Positions 45,485-55,714 of a stretch of DNA of 64,000 nt are shown here, in pieces. Both the position numbers and the translations under genes were made by a program. The notes beneath the pieces were generated by a model. It had not been told where the DNA came from. It saw nothing but the letters and a program-made list of their open reading frames with translations, and did no database searches. The DNA is taken from NCBI GenBank assembly GCA_963932145.1, contig OZ010586.1:55223443-55287442 (forward strand). The letters run 5' to 3'. The number at the start of each line of letters is the position of its first letter. The first letter of the stretch is position 1. This DNA is from Acanthosepion lycidas (lineage: Eukaryota > Mollusca > Cephalopoda > Sepiida > Sepiidae).

Positions 45485-45809
45485 CTTTCATGCCCTCTCT
45501 TGGCTGAAATAGAACTTGGTCCTGATAGGTAGTAAACCAATAAAAAGGGAAGAAGGAGGAGCACAAAGACACCATGTCTCTTATTAAATTTATTGAATGT
45601 CTAATTATTAGGTTGGTGCAAAAATAATGTCGTTTTCTCACATATTAACATATGTGAGAAAACGACGTTATTTTTGCACCAACCCAATAAACGTTAACAT
45701 TCAGGGCCATGTCACAATATGCATATACGTATCTGAATATACATATATGTGTGTATGTGTACATATGAATGCATTTTGTATATGAACATACAAGGTGAGA
45801 TGGACAAAT
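45485..45809. repeat. Inserted copy of the 325-bp duplicated segment
   Basis: It is about 98% identical to 36480-36804 without indels. It ends inside the start of the mariner-like terminal repeat and contains a complete MITE (45608-45687). Short identities exist at both junctions (CTTTCATG at the left, GGACAAAT at the right). This fits repair-type copying rather than transposition, because no transposon ends coincide with the borders. Confidence 0.9.
45608..45687. mobile_element. Palindromic mariner-type MITE, 80 bp (copy 3 of 5)
   Basis: It was carried within the duplicated segment, not independently inserted; it shares the CCAACCCAA end change with copy 2. Confidence 0.9.
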
Positions 45810-46770
45810 GCAGATGACACCACTATTTACTCCTGCTTAAATTGCAAATCTGTCCACACTGACAAAACTAACCTGGCTGTTGGTCTCGGTTGTTGACTGG
45901 GATAGGAAATGGCTGGTTGACTTTAATACCCCCAAAACAAAACTGCTCTCTATTACCCACCAAAATGTCTGATGCTCAACTCCATGAGAGCACCTCTTTG
46001 TGACTGCTTGGATTCATACTCTCCACTGACCTCATATGAAATAGTTATATTGAATCAATAGCTTTATCTATCACAAGGAAAGTTGGTTCTCTGTGTCATG
46101 CCAGAAAGTTTTTCTTTCCATCCTTCTATAAATCAACCATTCGCCCTTGAATATTGCTGTCATATATGGTCTGGAGTCCCTGCTGTTCATCTTAGGATCC
46201 TCAACAAAATCCAGAGATGAATATGCAATGTGGTTGGCCCTGATCTGGCATCTCATTTACAGTCGCTCTCTCACAGATGTGCTGTCGCCTCCCTCTGTAT
46301 TTTCTACAAATACTTTCACGGTAACTGCTCCGATGAGCTATTTTTGCTAGTTCCCAAACTGCATGAATTTAAATGTGCCACTAGGTCAGCATCTCAGTCC
46401 CACCCTTTCACTGTCAAAACTGTTAAATCTCGCCATCTCTTCTACTCCAATAGCTTCATGTCTCACATTTTCCATCTATGGAAGTCCCTTCCTCTTACTT
46501 GCTTCCCTGATAGCTATAATCTCCAACTATTCAAATGCAATGTCAGTTGATATCTGCAGATGCCTTGATCTATCTCTTATCCTTCTCTTCATCCTTTCCT
46601 CTCTCACGCCTCTTTACTCTTGCTCCCACTCTTCTGTAACCCCCTTGCATGCTAGTGGCACTCCTACCTTGCTTGGGGTAAAAGGTTTTTAAAAAAATAT
46701 CTCTAATTTTCATGGAAACTTCATGTGCATTTTTTCACAAATGATGAAATAATGAATTTGAAGAAATATG

Positions 46771-47615
46771 CAGTGATGCCGACAACAAAATTTTTTACTT
46801 TAATGTCAAACAATAATACAAAAAATACACAAGACAATTATTGGCCCTTTCACCTCGATAATTGTGAAACATTTATTCTTGTTTATTGCTTTTAATAATT
46901 TTTGATAGTTCCTTACAAAATCACTACACACACAGACAGGTATTTTGCTCCATTCTTCTTTGGCAATAGGTTCTAGTTCCTCCAAATTTGAAGGACTTCT
47001 TTCTCTTACTTTTTTCTTCAAATATGCCCATAAATTCTCAATGAGTTTTTAGGTCAGGACTTTGTGTAGAGTACACCAATACCTTAATTTTGGTATCATC
47101 TAACGATTTTGTAACAATTTGTGCCATGTGTTTCGAGTCATTGTCATATTGGAATGTCCAGTGATGCCCTAAAACATCTTTTCTGCACTTTGTTTTATAT
47201 TATTTTTAAGAATGGCCAAATGCTGCTATTTATCCATGATATCCTGTACTCTTACGAGTTCTCCTGGTCCAGAAGCAGCAAAACATCCCAAGAGCAAAAT
47301 GCCCCACCATCATGCTTAATAGTAGGGGGGTATTATTTTGGTTTGTGGGCTTCATTCACTTTCCTCCATACATAACAGGAATTCATGTGACCAAATAATT
47401 CTAGTTTAGTTTCATCTGACCATAAAACAAAGTTCCAATATTTACTTCCATGTTCTAGATGACTTCTAGCATCAGTTAATCTGCATTTTAGATGTTTAGC
47501 CTTAGGCAAGAGACTTTGCCTTAGGTGACAAGCTCATGGCTGAAGTCTAGTAGAACTGATGGCTGCCCACGTAAAAAACGTAAAGTACACAAGTTGTCGG
47601 TATTCATCACCACAA
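46771..47615 (-). pseudogene. Tc1-like transposon with degraded transposase
   Basis: Candidate terminal inverted repeats: CAGTGATGCCGACAAC at about 46771 and, inverted, GTTGTCGGTATTCATCAC at about 47595-47613. On the - strand the transposase shows WSDETKLELFGH (first catalytic Asp, about 47425), then a WGCF-like segment near 47290, then WAYLKKKVRERSPSNLEELE (47030-46970) and KEEWSKIPV. The order fits Tc1 (D,D-34-E). The block with the second Asp, QQDNDPKHT in family members, is altered (SNMTMTRNTW). The third acidic position, usually in PDLNPIE, lies within a frame break; the region reads KLIENLWAYL with a Glu that may be the third residue. The element is inactive. Confidence 0.7.
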
Positions 47616-48417
47616 CGGAAGAAAAAATTGTAAGGCTTAAAAAGAAGCAATGGACAGCCATGGTAGCATCAGCCGTTTGCCATTACTAAGACACCTCCAA
47701 TTAAAAGTTGTCAAGTTCAATACGAACACGGGGCTTAGGAAGTTTTTGGTGAGTTGTGGCAGATGGCTTTGTATTCCGATGGGATGGTTTTATTATCCCT
47801 TAATGCAAAACTTTACATGAAGCCATGTGTCAATTGCAACGTAGTAAAATGCAATAGTGTGAAAGGTAGATGCATCTTTTGCCCAAAAGACGGCAACTAC
47901 CGCAAAACAGAACCACATAACAGAAGTATGGGAAGGTGCCGGGGTGAGTACTTGTAAGTAGCACAATTTTTTTGTAGTTTTTAATAGCCAGGTGATGCGA
48001 GCATGAAATACACATAGCGTTACCTAAAGCAGCTCTTATGGTAAGGGGAAAACACACCAACGGTGTACGGCAGAGAATGCATACTATTCTTTTATTATCC
48101 TACTTCTTTTTGTTGAGACCTGAATTGCATGAACGCACTCGACTTCTCTGACAATTAAACGAATCCACCTTCCCATGTATTGGTTTTGTGTTGCAACTGA
48201 ATATGGTTACGTGGTCAATATGTAAATGTGAATTCAGCTATGGTGGGGTTTAAGTGATAAGGGAGCATCTGGTGAGAAAGACAACCTTTAATGAAATGTC
48301 TTAGTAATGGCAAGTGGATACTACGACAACCTTTAAATAAACCGGGTTCAAAAATGAAGGAACCTACGATGCAGCTGACATAAAGATGTGTACATTGCGT
48401 TTAAACATGACCAACCA
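47616..48417. other. Unassigned stretch, possibly the 3' side of the Helitron
   Basis: An open frame at 47754-47957 on the + strand contains two close Cys pairs and CIFCP, vaguely like the Cys-rich end of piggyBac transposases; the evidence is too weak to call it. The part from about 47960 to 48417 may belong to the Helitron on the - strand, whose 3' end was not located. Confidence 0.3.
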
Positions 48418-49183
48418 TGGGCTATAGGACTTCTGCGTAGGTTTAGCTTTGTTTGTTGGAGAGTAAACGTAAACGTTATTCTTACTCCCAACTTGGGAGC
48501 AGCCTAATTAAAGCTGTCCATGGGTGAAATACTGTTCACCTAAATGCAGACCCACGACGCTGAGCATCTGTCCTTGCAATTTGGCCATTGTTATTGAGCT
48601 GTGCTCGCCGTACCCCAGGGTTTTCTAAAGCTCTGGCAGACGCAGTAGATCTGGAATTCCTCAAACGATGATTAGAAAGTCTGCACAGGACTTTCTAAAG
48701 CTCTGGCAGATGCAGTAGCATTGACATTTCTTCAATGACTAATAATGGTTTGTTGAGGTTGTTCTATAACCCTAGAAGATGCTGTAGCTTTAGCATTCCT
48801 TTAGACAATGCAAAGTGGTTTGTTCAGGGCTTTCTAAAGCTCTAGAACATGCTGTAGTGCTGGCATTCCTTAAACGCTGAAGGATTGTCTGTGTTGGACT
48901 CAGAAGCCCTGGCCCTAGAAACATGTATTGCGTCCTGTGAATTCTGTACTAAACGCTCTTCAGTTGAAAATCTAGCACGTCGTGATGACATAACTGATGC
49001 TACTGATGCCAGCCTTTCAGTTCGTTTAGTGGTACTTTCCATGGAGATGCGGGCAGCAGAGCATGAGGCCATCTAAGAAAGGCAAAACGAAGTTTGCTCT
49101 GTGGTTTCACTTGCCCTTGCTGCTCTTGTAGCAGAGGCAGCAGCTGTGTGCCGTCCAAAAAGTTTTCTTCTCTTAGGTGGCAT
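48418..49183 (-). pseudogene. Helitron replicase-helicase, internally deleted
   Basis: On the - strand an ATG at 49183 starts MPPKRRKLFGRHTAAASA. A long stretch follows with repeated units such as RARFSTEERLVQNSQDA and ARASES, the repetitive N-terminus typical of animal Helitron proteins. The segment near 48600 jumps directly to SSITMAKLQGQMLSVVGLHL and FTHGQL, which is helicase motif VI of the Pif1-like domain (consensus T-x-x-K-x-Q-G-Q...F-x-H-G-Q-L). It then reads VGSKNNVYVYSP, the end of the helicase. The whole central part, with the HUH nuclease and helicase motifs I-V, is absent. A stop falls in the Q-L-Y-V-A-L-S-R-V segment. The tandem units near 48630-48850 (CTTTCTAAAGCTCTGGCAGA) repeat four times at DNA level. 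Confidence 0.7.
48610..48870 (-). repeat. Tandem repeat inside the Helitron N-terminal coding region
   Basis: Units beginning TTTTCTAAAGCTCTGGCAGA, GACTTTCTAAAGCTCTGGCA, GGTTGTTCTATAACCCTAGA and GGGCTTTCTAAAGCTCTAGA recur about every 70 bases, each followed by a variant of TGCTGTAG and GCATTCCTT. These are the DNA form of the protein's repeated N-terminal units. Confidence 0.75.
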
Positions 49184-50249
49184 TTTAACGAATTTTAAAA
49201 AGGCAAACATAATAAAAGGTATGTAGGTTTTTTGAGTGCAAAAAAAATACGTGTAGTCTAAAAGCAGGCAGATTAGAGGGATCCCAAAAATGTATGTAAC
49301 TGTATGAAAAGGGGATCGAAGACAAAAAAAGTGAAGTTTAAAAAATTCAACTAAAGCTGAAATGGTAGTAGGTAAATTGGGAAGTAAATTCAGTAAATGC
49401 AGAAACGGATGTAGTTATAACTAAGAAGTAAAAAAACAGTTTGGATACATAATCAACAACTTGTGGCTTCCATAAGAAGCAGATGAAGTGCTGGACAGTA
49501 ATCGCAGAAGTGTGAACACACGTGCGAGTTATGGTATAAAGAGGCGGTTGGCTGGTTGACATTGAGCACACATACGAAGGTGATGTATGTATGTATGCAC
49601 ATGCACACACATGCGTAAGAGAACTGCTCACATGTATGATTGGATGGGCCCAAGATCAAACGCTTGCAACCGTGCCAATGAGCTCGCAGCAACCTTGAAC
49701 AGTTGGCGACTGGTTAACCTCCAGCTGGTGTAGTCAAAGCAGTGCACAGTGGCGGATGACTTTTCAAAATAGTATCTGGTGACTTTATTGTATCGGGTTT
49801 TTTTATTGATAAATATGAAAGCTATGTAGTTCCTTATCCCAAAATAGGCATTGCCTTTTTGATTTACGTCGTCACCGATGTAACGCAGTCTCTCAAAGTG
49901 AGCCAATCAGAAAATGGGATTTTCAAGCTTCATTTTTCTTTGAAAATTTTGAGCAGCCAGGAAATATGTGTTAGTTTTATTGATCAAGGGTTGAAAATAC
50001 AAGCGTTTTTACACTTCTTACGAACAAAATTTGAACCAATGTTAATTTTGTTTACTGATGGACGATCAAGGCATTTAAGTAGCACAAATTTAGATGAAAA
50101 TGTGCAAGAACTTTTGGGGGCAGTGATGCGCAGTAGTAAAATTATAGCGAGTAGGTGCTTTTTGCTACATGGAAATGGCATGAAAAGACTTAACAGTCCC
50201 CTGGTGTCCCCTTGAATGAAAAAATAAATCAAATGTAAAAAATTGAACA
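49184..50249. other. Unassigned stretch with raised GC
   Basis: Two overlapping open frames on opposite strands, 49859-50215 (+) and 49628-49906 (-), have no family I recognise. If the LTR-like stretch at 50250-51000 is real, part of this may be its internal region. Confidence 0.3.
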
Positions 50250-51010
50250 ATTGGGGGGAGCCAATTCTGTCTACTTGGCTTTGTAGTGCCACGCCTACAT
50301 TTTCTCCAATTCTAATTGGTCAATAAATACATACTAAAAAACAACAGGACAATTTATCTATCGCATTACACCATAGTAAATTTGTTCCTACACTTTGTTC
50401 AAAACAAGCTTTGCTACAAAATCGCTGATTGGTCCATTTCCGTCTAATCGGATATTTTTCATGTATATTCAAAAATGTACAACAGCGTCTCTGCTGGGAG
50501 CCACCCCAGATAGTATAAATATTGGATGCATTCCAAAAAAAACAGTAGTAGTAATTTCAGAACCACAGTCGAGGTACCCAGAGACAATAGTTCTCATTTA
50601 CTCGCTCGTTTATTTCATCCTACTCACTCCGCACGTACATACACACTACAGAACTTTATGTGACACACCACCAGTTCTCAGTGGACACACCAAGTTAAAT
50701 CAACTTTGTACTGAACAATTTTCTGAAAGAAATATTCTATTTTCAGCACTGAACTCTGAACATTTACTCAGACAAATCTTCTTTAAGACATTTCCTTACA
50801 GTCAAGGGGAAGCTACTTTTTCTCCCTTTTTCACTCATATTGCAACTACTTTGTATTATTGTTGAATTTAATATACATATTTCTTCGTTAAACAAAATTG
50901 GTTCTCATTGTTCTTTTTCCTTGATGTTTTAAGTATTATGTATGAATGTTGATTACCTTCTCAACACGCAGCCACATTATCTATTTAACTCATTCAACAT
51001 TGGTGGCCAC
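50250..51010 (+). repeat. LTR-like stretch (possible truncated LTR retrotransposon)
   Basis: A purine tract, TTGGGGGGAG (about 50251-50260), is followed by about 740 bases containing GTATAAATATTGG (50513-50525, TATA-like). The stretch ends TCATTCAACA directly before TTGGTGGCCACAACA, which looks like a primer site one or two changes from the tRNA-Trp type (TGGTGACCCC). This arrangement (purine tract, repeat, primer site) would fit a repeat shared by the end of one element and the start of another, or a solo LTR with short flanks. No second copy is present, so the call is tentative. An open frame at 50395-50865 inside it is likely a chance frame. Confidence 0.3.
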
Positions 51011-51035
51011 AACACTCGAGAAGCAGTACATTCTA

Positions 51036-51115
51036 TTAGGTTGGTGCAAAAATAATTTCGTTTTCTCACATAGTAACATATGTTAGAAAACGAAATTATT
51101 TTTGCACCAACCTAA
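51036..51115. mobile_element. Palindromic mariner-type MITE, 80 bp (copy 4 of 5)
   Basis: It runs TTAGGTTGGTGCAAAA to CCAACCTAA, flanked by TA at 51034-51035 and 51116-51117. The arm reads ATTTCGTTTTC, where the other copies have ATGTCG. The centre is ACATAGTAACATATGT. Confidence 0.9.
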
Positions 51116-51599
51116 TATAATTGATCAACCCGACGTACTAATCAACACTTTACAACTTAAAAATGGTGGCGTGAAGTGGCATGAAGTTTATTAGTGATTG
51201 CTCACTGAATTCAATCCTATGCTTTAGTAGGCTAAATAGGCTACAAACACCTAAAAAGCAGCCGTTTCACCTTGTTTTTACTGATTTTTCTGGTAAAATT
51301 TGACATGTAACTCTGTAAATCCCTTTTTAAAAACCATGGTATGAGTGTTAAATCCTGAAATAAAAGTAGGCTACCTGAAACCTCTACCCCATTTGGGATG
51401 CTTGATGCATGCACATGTGACCCCCACTTCATTTACACATGATCTCGCATGAACCCGGAGTGTGAATAGGCCAATCAGCAGCAAGCATTACACATCGCAC
51501 AAGCCACGTGTGACTAATAACACTTTTGGAGTGCAAAGTTCAGTTGTGACAGAAATACTTCATTGTGATAACTTTTGCATCCGAAACCAAAATATGGCC
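51116..51599. other. Possible interior of the Helitron on the - strand
   Basis: GC content is higher than average and no motif was recognised. It lies just inside the Helitron 5' end at 51927. Confidence 0.3.
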
Positions 51600-51927
51600 A
51601 TTCTTGTCCTTTCTTATTCTCATATAAGCACTTAAATGCAACTTTTTCTAATTATGCTACTGCTATTAATTCTGACATGAAAAGTGCCCATATCTGCTTG
51701 TGTGCAGTGAACACATATAATTACACACATGTGCATCTGATCAAAAATGAAAAAAATCAATATTTATTTAAATATTTACTTAAATCAATTTTTGGCACCG
51801 TCAAAATCTCTGCAGAACCATGAGCAGCAACTGTGTCAAATTTGGTTGAAATCGTTTAAAAAATGTAAGAGATCCAATCAAACATATAAACGAACACACA
51901 CACATTCTGCTTTTATATATGTATAGA
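51600..51927 (-). mobile_element. Helitron 5' terminal region
   Basis: On the - strand the sequence starts A|TCTATACATATATAAAAGCAG at 51927. It continues GAATGTGTGTGTGTTCG and GATTTCAACCAAATTTGACA, which is a common style of Helitron 5' end in invertebrates. It is on the same strand as the Helitron protein fragment at 48418-49183 and may be the 5' end of the same element, with later insertions between. Confidence 0.5.
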
Positions 51928-51934
51928 TTATAAA

Positions 51935-51963
51935 ATCATATATATATATATATATATATATAA
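51935..51963. repeat. (AT)n microsatellite
   Basis: A pure AT run adjoins the Helitron end. Confidence 0.9.
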
Positions 51964-52189
51964 GCCTAAACTTGGTAACAAAGAGTTTCGGTAAAATTCA
52001 GTGTATTCTGATGGAAGAAATAGCCAAAAGTAAAAGACAAAAAACAGTTGGAAATCACACACACACATACACACTCACTGATGATCTAAAAATGAAAAAA
52101 AAATGAAAATCAATTGCAATCAAATTTAATTTCTGTTTAAAATGCACCAATGCACACCAGTAATGATAACAATCTACACCGATGGATTA

Positions 52190-52760
52190 AATAAAGGATT
52201 TGGTTGAAGATTCCAAGAAGGATGCTAAGCATGACAACAGACACCTGATGAAGCCAGAGGGTACAATGACTGAAACATTACAAACATAATAGCCAAGATT
52301 ATTTTATATTTGGACTATTGTCCTCATCTTTGTTACTATTATCACATTTTGGGCATTGCACCTTCCTCAGGTGTATATCAATATACAGGGAATTTTGAAC
52401 TGAAACTATCATTTAATCTATTTTGTTAAACTGCTCTTGTTCAACAGCCCATATCTAGGGATTTCGTTTAGTTCTTGTATTTAGTATTGTCCTACAATAG
52501 CCTAGTTTTGTGAATTGGGTGACAGTGGTTGTAAGTTCAATCCCTGGGACAGGTAGAGTGTACTTGGATTCAGTGGAAAGCAAGATGAGCAATAACTGAG
52601 CAGTACTAAAAATAAGAATGAGATGATATCCCTAGACATGGTCAATGGAATGACAACAGTCTACCTAGATTGATATACACCTGAGGAAGGCTAGATGTAC
52701 AATGGCCAAAACATGGTAACAACAAAAATGAGGACAACAGTCTGAATAAGAATGTCAATA
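52190..52760. repeat. Fold-back repeats, composite copy
   Basis: The left part (52190-52300) and right part (52660-52760) carry right-arm-type sequence (ACCTGATGAAGCCAGAGG; ACCTGAGGAAGGCTAGATG). Between them, 52310-52375 has left-arm-type GGACTATTGTCCTCATC and CACCTTCCTCAGGTGTATATC. A tRNA-like core follows at 52498-52560 with GTAAGTTCAATCCCTGGGAC as a good B-box region. It looks like one whole copy with part of a second on its left. Confidence 0.7.
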
Positions 52761-52884
52761 ATGATAACTCTTCATCCTAGAAATTCAGACAGAAAAGATG
52801 AGTATACTTGTTTGTATCCCATTCAAGGGCTTTAATGTTTGAACACAGTGTTTATGCTATATACATATATAACTGTGAATATTC

Positions 52885-53419
52885 CTCCATTTCTCTTCCC
52901 ACAGGGCCTTGACAAGGAGGCCTACATTAAGTGCCTTCAGGCAGTAGTGTTTCCAAGGGTCAAAAGTGTGGCTGCTGGAAGATCCTATGTCTGGCAACAG
53001 AACTCTGCACCATGCTACACAAGCAAGAGAACCCAGTCAAGGCTGCCAGACAATTTCTGTGATCATATCACCCCTTACATCTGGCCTCCTAACTTCCCAG
53101 CAAATTGATTATTATGTGTGGCGTTGCATTTGAGCAAGAGACCAAAAAAACTCCTTGTAAGACTAAAGATGATCTGAAGGCAAGGATATGGCAGCATTCA
53201 CCAACTTAAACAAGGAAACTGACCTGAAGTGTGGCAGGAGATTTCGAAGTCACGAGGAGGCCATGGTCGAAGCCAATGGTGATTTTATTAAATAAATCTA
53301 CTCTTTAGTATTTTAATATATTGTTATATAATTTTGGTAAATATATATATTAAAATGTGAAGTCAGAATTATTTTCATTTTTGCACAATTTAGATGACAA
53401 TTTATCCATCGCACCCTGT
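52885..53419 (+). pseudogene. Mariner-like transposase, C-terminal half
   Basis: The frame reads FPQGLDKEAYIKCLQAVVFP, then VAAGRSYVWQQNSAPCYTSK (about 52967-53026), then NFCDHITPYIWPPN. The second catalytic Asp of the triad (QQD in the copy at 42667-43235) is Asn here, which by itself would inactivate the enzyme. The frame ends at a stop near 53105, and the third catalytic Asp segment is disrupted by a short deletion. The remainder down to the right terminal repeat (CCATCGCACCCTG, 53407-53419, followed by TA) shows KARI-like and EANGDFI-like residues in other frames. The left terminal repeat is missing; the copy is truncated at about 52885. Confidence 0.8.
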
Positions 53420-54119
53420 ATTTTAATGATTTCATACACATTTCAAAATGTTGTCTCCTGTGATGAAAGACATTTTATTTAATCTGGTTTTTCGCTTTTG
53501 AACAATCATAGCTTCGAGCTTTTTCTTCCTGTAAGTACTATATAGCATTTTTGTATTATCTACTAATATTTGTCTCAGGTTAATAGTTGTATTTTAGTTA
53601 TTTGTAATGTTTTAATTGATATAAGCACTAATTGCACTAAAGTTTGATAAGTGACAAGTTGAATGACCAATGTTCAAATTTAATGTTTTTCTATTAAAGA
53701 TGCAATTTCTCAAAGGATACAAGAATTCATAAAGAACACTATTTTGTAGCATGGGGAAGATTTTTTAGGTCCTGCATTAATAATATTTAGATTTTATGTT
53801 TTCATCTTTATTGAAATTATTATGTGATATATACCAGTGATTTATATTTTTAAAGACTTTTTTTATCTTCTTTTTAGTTAGGGTGTATTGGTTACAATAA
53901 AATCATTTATTTTTATTTATATCAGGATAGTTCTTTGTGATATTTTTCTAAAATTATTTAAAGCCAATTTTATTTGTGCATTGACAGTATGGCTGTGAAA
54001 ACTATTGTTGATAAGAATTTGTTTAATGTTGATTAATTCTTTATAAAATAATATGTGTAAGAAGAAATTATTTTGATTGGTTAATCATACTTTATATAAC
54101 AGCTATTTTTTATCTGTAG
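53420..54119. other. AT-rich stretch without recognisable genes
   Basis: Nothing coding was recognised. Confidence 0.45.
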
Positions 54120-54132
54120 AGATAAAATATTA

Positions 54133-54180
<48 letters not shown>

Positions 54181-54325
54181 TATATTATTATATTAATAAT
54201 TTTAATAATATTAATAATATATTATATATTAATAATATTATTAATATATTATATATTAATAATATTAATTATATATTAATAATATTAATAATATATTATA
54301 TATTAATAATATTAATATATGTTTT
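54120..54325. repeat. AT repeat with (TTAATAATA)n palindromic units
   Basis: A TATATA run passes into repeated ATATTAATAATATTAATA units whose complements are almost identical to themselves, so strong self-pairing is expected on either strand. Confidence 0.9.
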
Positions 54326-54526
54326 ATATCCTGGAGGATATATTTTGTAATTAAGAAGACACAAATTTTTGCTTGCATGTTATTTTATATTAGTAAAATT
54401 ATAACTGTTAGTATCTACTAAACACTTAAGGAAAAGGATTCTTGCTCCACCACAGAGAATGTCATTGTAGTGGGGGGGATTCTTTAAAAGGGTAAATAGA
54501 GCTTTGCTGGGCTGTGATGCTCTCTG

Positions 54527-54600
54527 TGGCTGAGTGATCTAAAGCTGTGAATCCTACAAAGAGAGATACAGGTATGAACCCTGCTGGAGAACACATTTTT
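54527..54600 (+). repeat. tRNA-like SINE head
   Basis: GTGGCTGAGTGATCTAAAGC (A-box-like) is followed at a typical spacing by CAGGTATGAACCCTGC (B-box-like). The body downstream was not matched to another copy. Confidence 0.5.
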
Positions 54601-54914
54601 CAAGTTTTCTTGAGTGTCTAGGTCAGTAGATGTAATACACATTGTTTAAAACAATGAAATGGGTTGTCTATTTCAAACATGATTATCCACTCAAAATAAC
54701 ATTTGAATTAACAAAAATGTTGAATTAAATACAAATCAATTAATTCTTTAGAAATTGCTTTGTTTACATTTTGGATTCAAAGTTGAGCAGATATGGGCTT
54801 TTGAGAAAATCTGAACAAAGGGATGTGTTTCAAGTGCAACAGCACTCATTAGCAGGCAGGCTGGTTAGGTTTACAACTCCAAGTTCTCTACGGTGAATTG
54901 CCCTATGGGACAAT

Positions 54915-55010
54915 AGCCCAGTGGCTTAAAGCATTAAGTCATGAATTTGGTGACATAGTAATTGTGAGTTCAATCCCTGGGCTGAGAATTGTGTACTTGG
55001 TATGGCATAC
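54915..55010 (+). repeat. tRNA-like SINE head
   Basis: AATAGCCCAGTGGCTTAAAG (A-box-like, TRGCNNAGTNG) and GTGAGTTCAATCCCTGG (B-box-like, GGTTCRANTCC) lie about 35 bases apart. The same B-box sequence is present at 52530-52550, so the two share a family. Confidence 0.6.
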
Positions 55011-55289
55011 TATCCTCCAGGCCTGCTCATGGTGCAACTAAGAGCCAGAACTGGAGGCCTATTGATAGATGTTTGATTTTCAAAAATTTTGGATAAGAAA
55101 ATTAACTATTTTTGAAAATACTTAGAATACATTTTGACACATACCTGAGGATAATAGGATTGTGTTGACAGATAAATGAAAATATGTATTTTTGTTGCGG
55201 ACACTGATTAAGTATTAAACAAAACAATGAGGTAGTTAAGATTTCTGATAAAAGATATGATCAATATAATGTTGAAACAGAAACATTCA
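55011..55289. other. Unassigned stretch
   Basis: It may be the body of the SINE whose head is at 54915-55010. No features are clear. Confidence 0.35.
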
Positions 55290-55470
55290 GACTATTTACA
55301 GGTCTCACTGAACCCTTTATTCAATCTACCCCCGAGGATTGAATAAAGAGTTTGGTTAAAAATTCCATTAAAGTTACTGGGTTCAACAATCAGTACCTGA
55401 TGAAGGCTGGAAGGCATCAGCTGAAATGTGTATAAGACTATCAATAATTTCAGAAACATAGACAGATAAA
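55290..55470. repeat. Degraded fold-back repeat
   Basis: CATTCAGACTATTTACAGG and later GAATAAAGAGTTTGGTTAAA, then ACCTGATGAAGGCTGGAAG, follow the family order with much divergence. Confidence 0.5.
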
Positions 55471-55714
55471 AAAAAATCATTCTAGGAAAGTTTCAAAACC
55501 TTTAAATCTGGTTCTTTGTCTAATCTGGGTATGTAAAGTTTGCAAAAGCTCTTTAAAATTTTATATTTGCAAAAATAGAAGCATGCTTTCTCTCCATGTT
55601 GAAAAGATGAAACTCAGAAAGAAGCATTAAAATATTACTTAATGATTTATAACACACCTTTTCCTTTATTGTATGGAAAAGGATAAAATAAAAAAAATAA
55701 CCTTTAGCAAGTGT

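Larger units (their letters stand above)
45300..46700 (+). pseudogene. LINE reverse transcriptase (copy b), split by a 325-bp insert
   Basis: The + strand reads VWHGRLFCKLQGYGISG from about 45308, then LSNHVMKVVLNRFSS, then AGVPQDSILGPTLF up to about 45485. A foreign 325-base segment follows. The LINE resumes near 45810 with ADDTTIYS, so the Ala-Asp-Asp of the catalytic box is kept but the residues before it are gone. Later blocks are GPDLASHLQSLSHR (about 46230), FYKYFHGNCSDELFL, HLWKSLPLTCFP, and the end near 46550. The tail TGCTAGTGGCACTCC...GCTTGGGGTA (about 46650-46680) matches copies a and c. Many stops and shifts are present. Confidence 0.8.

Noticed and set aside
47754..47957. Cys-rich open frame as a piggyBac C-terminus
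   Set aside because: Only two Cys pairs and CIFCP resemble the family; no catalytic region or TTAA-flanked ends were seen.
49859..50215. 118-codon open frame on the + strand as a gene
   Set aside because: No recognisable domain, no splice or polyadenylation signals in place; overlaps an equally long frame on the other strand.
50395..50865. 156-codon open frame as a gene
   Set aside because: Lies in an LTR-like stretch and has no family motif.
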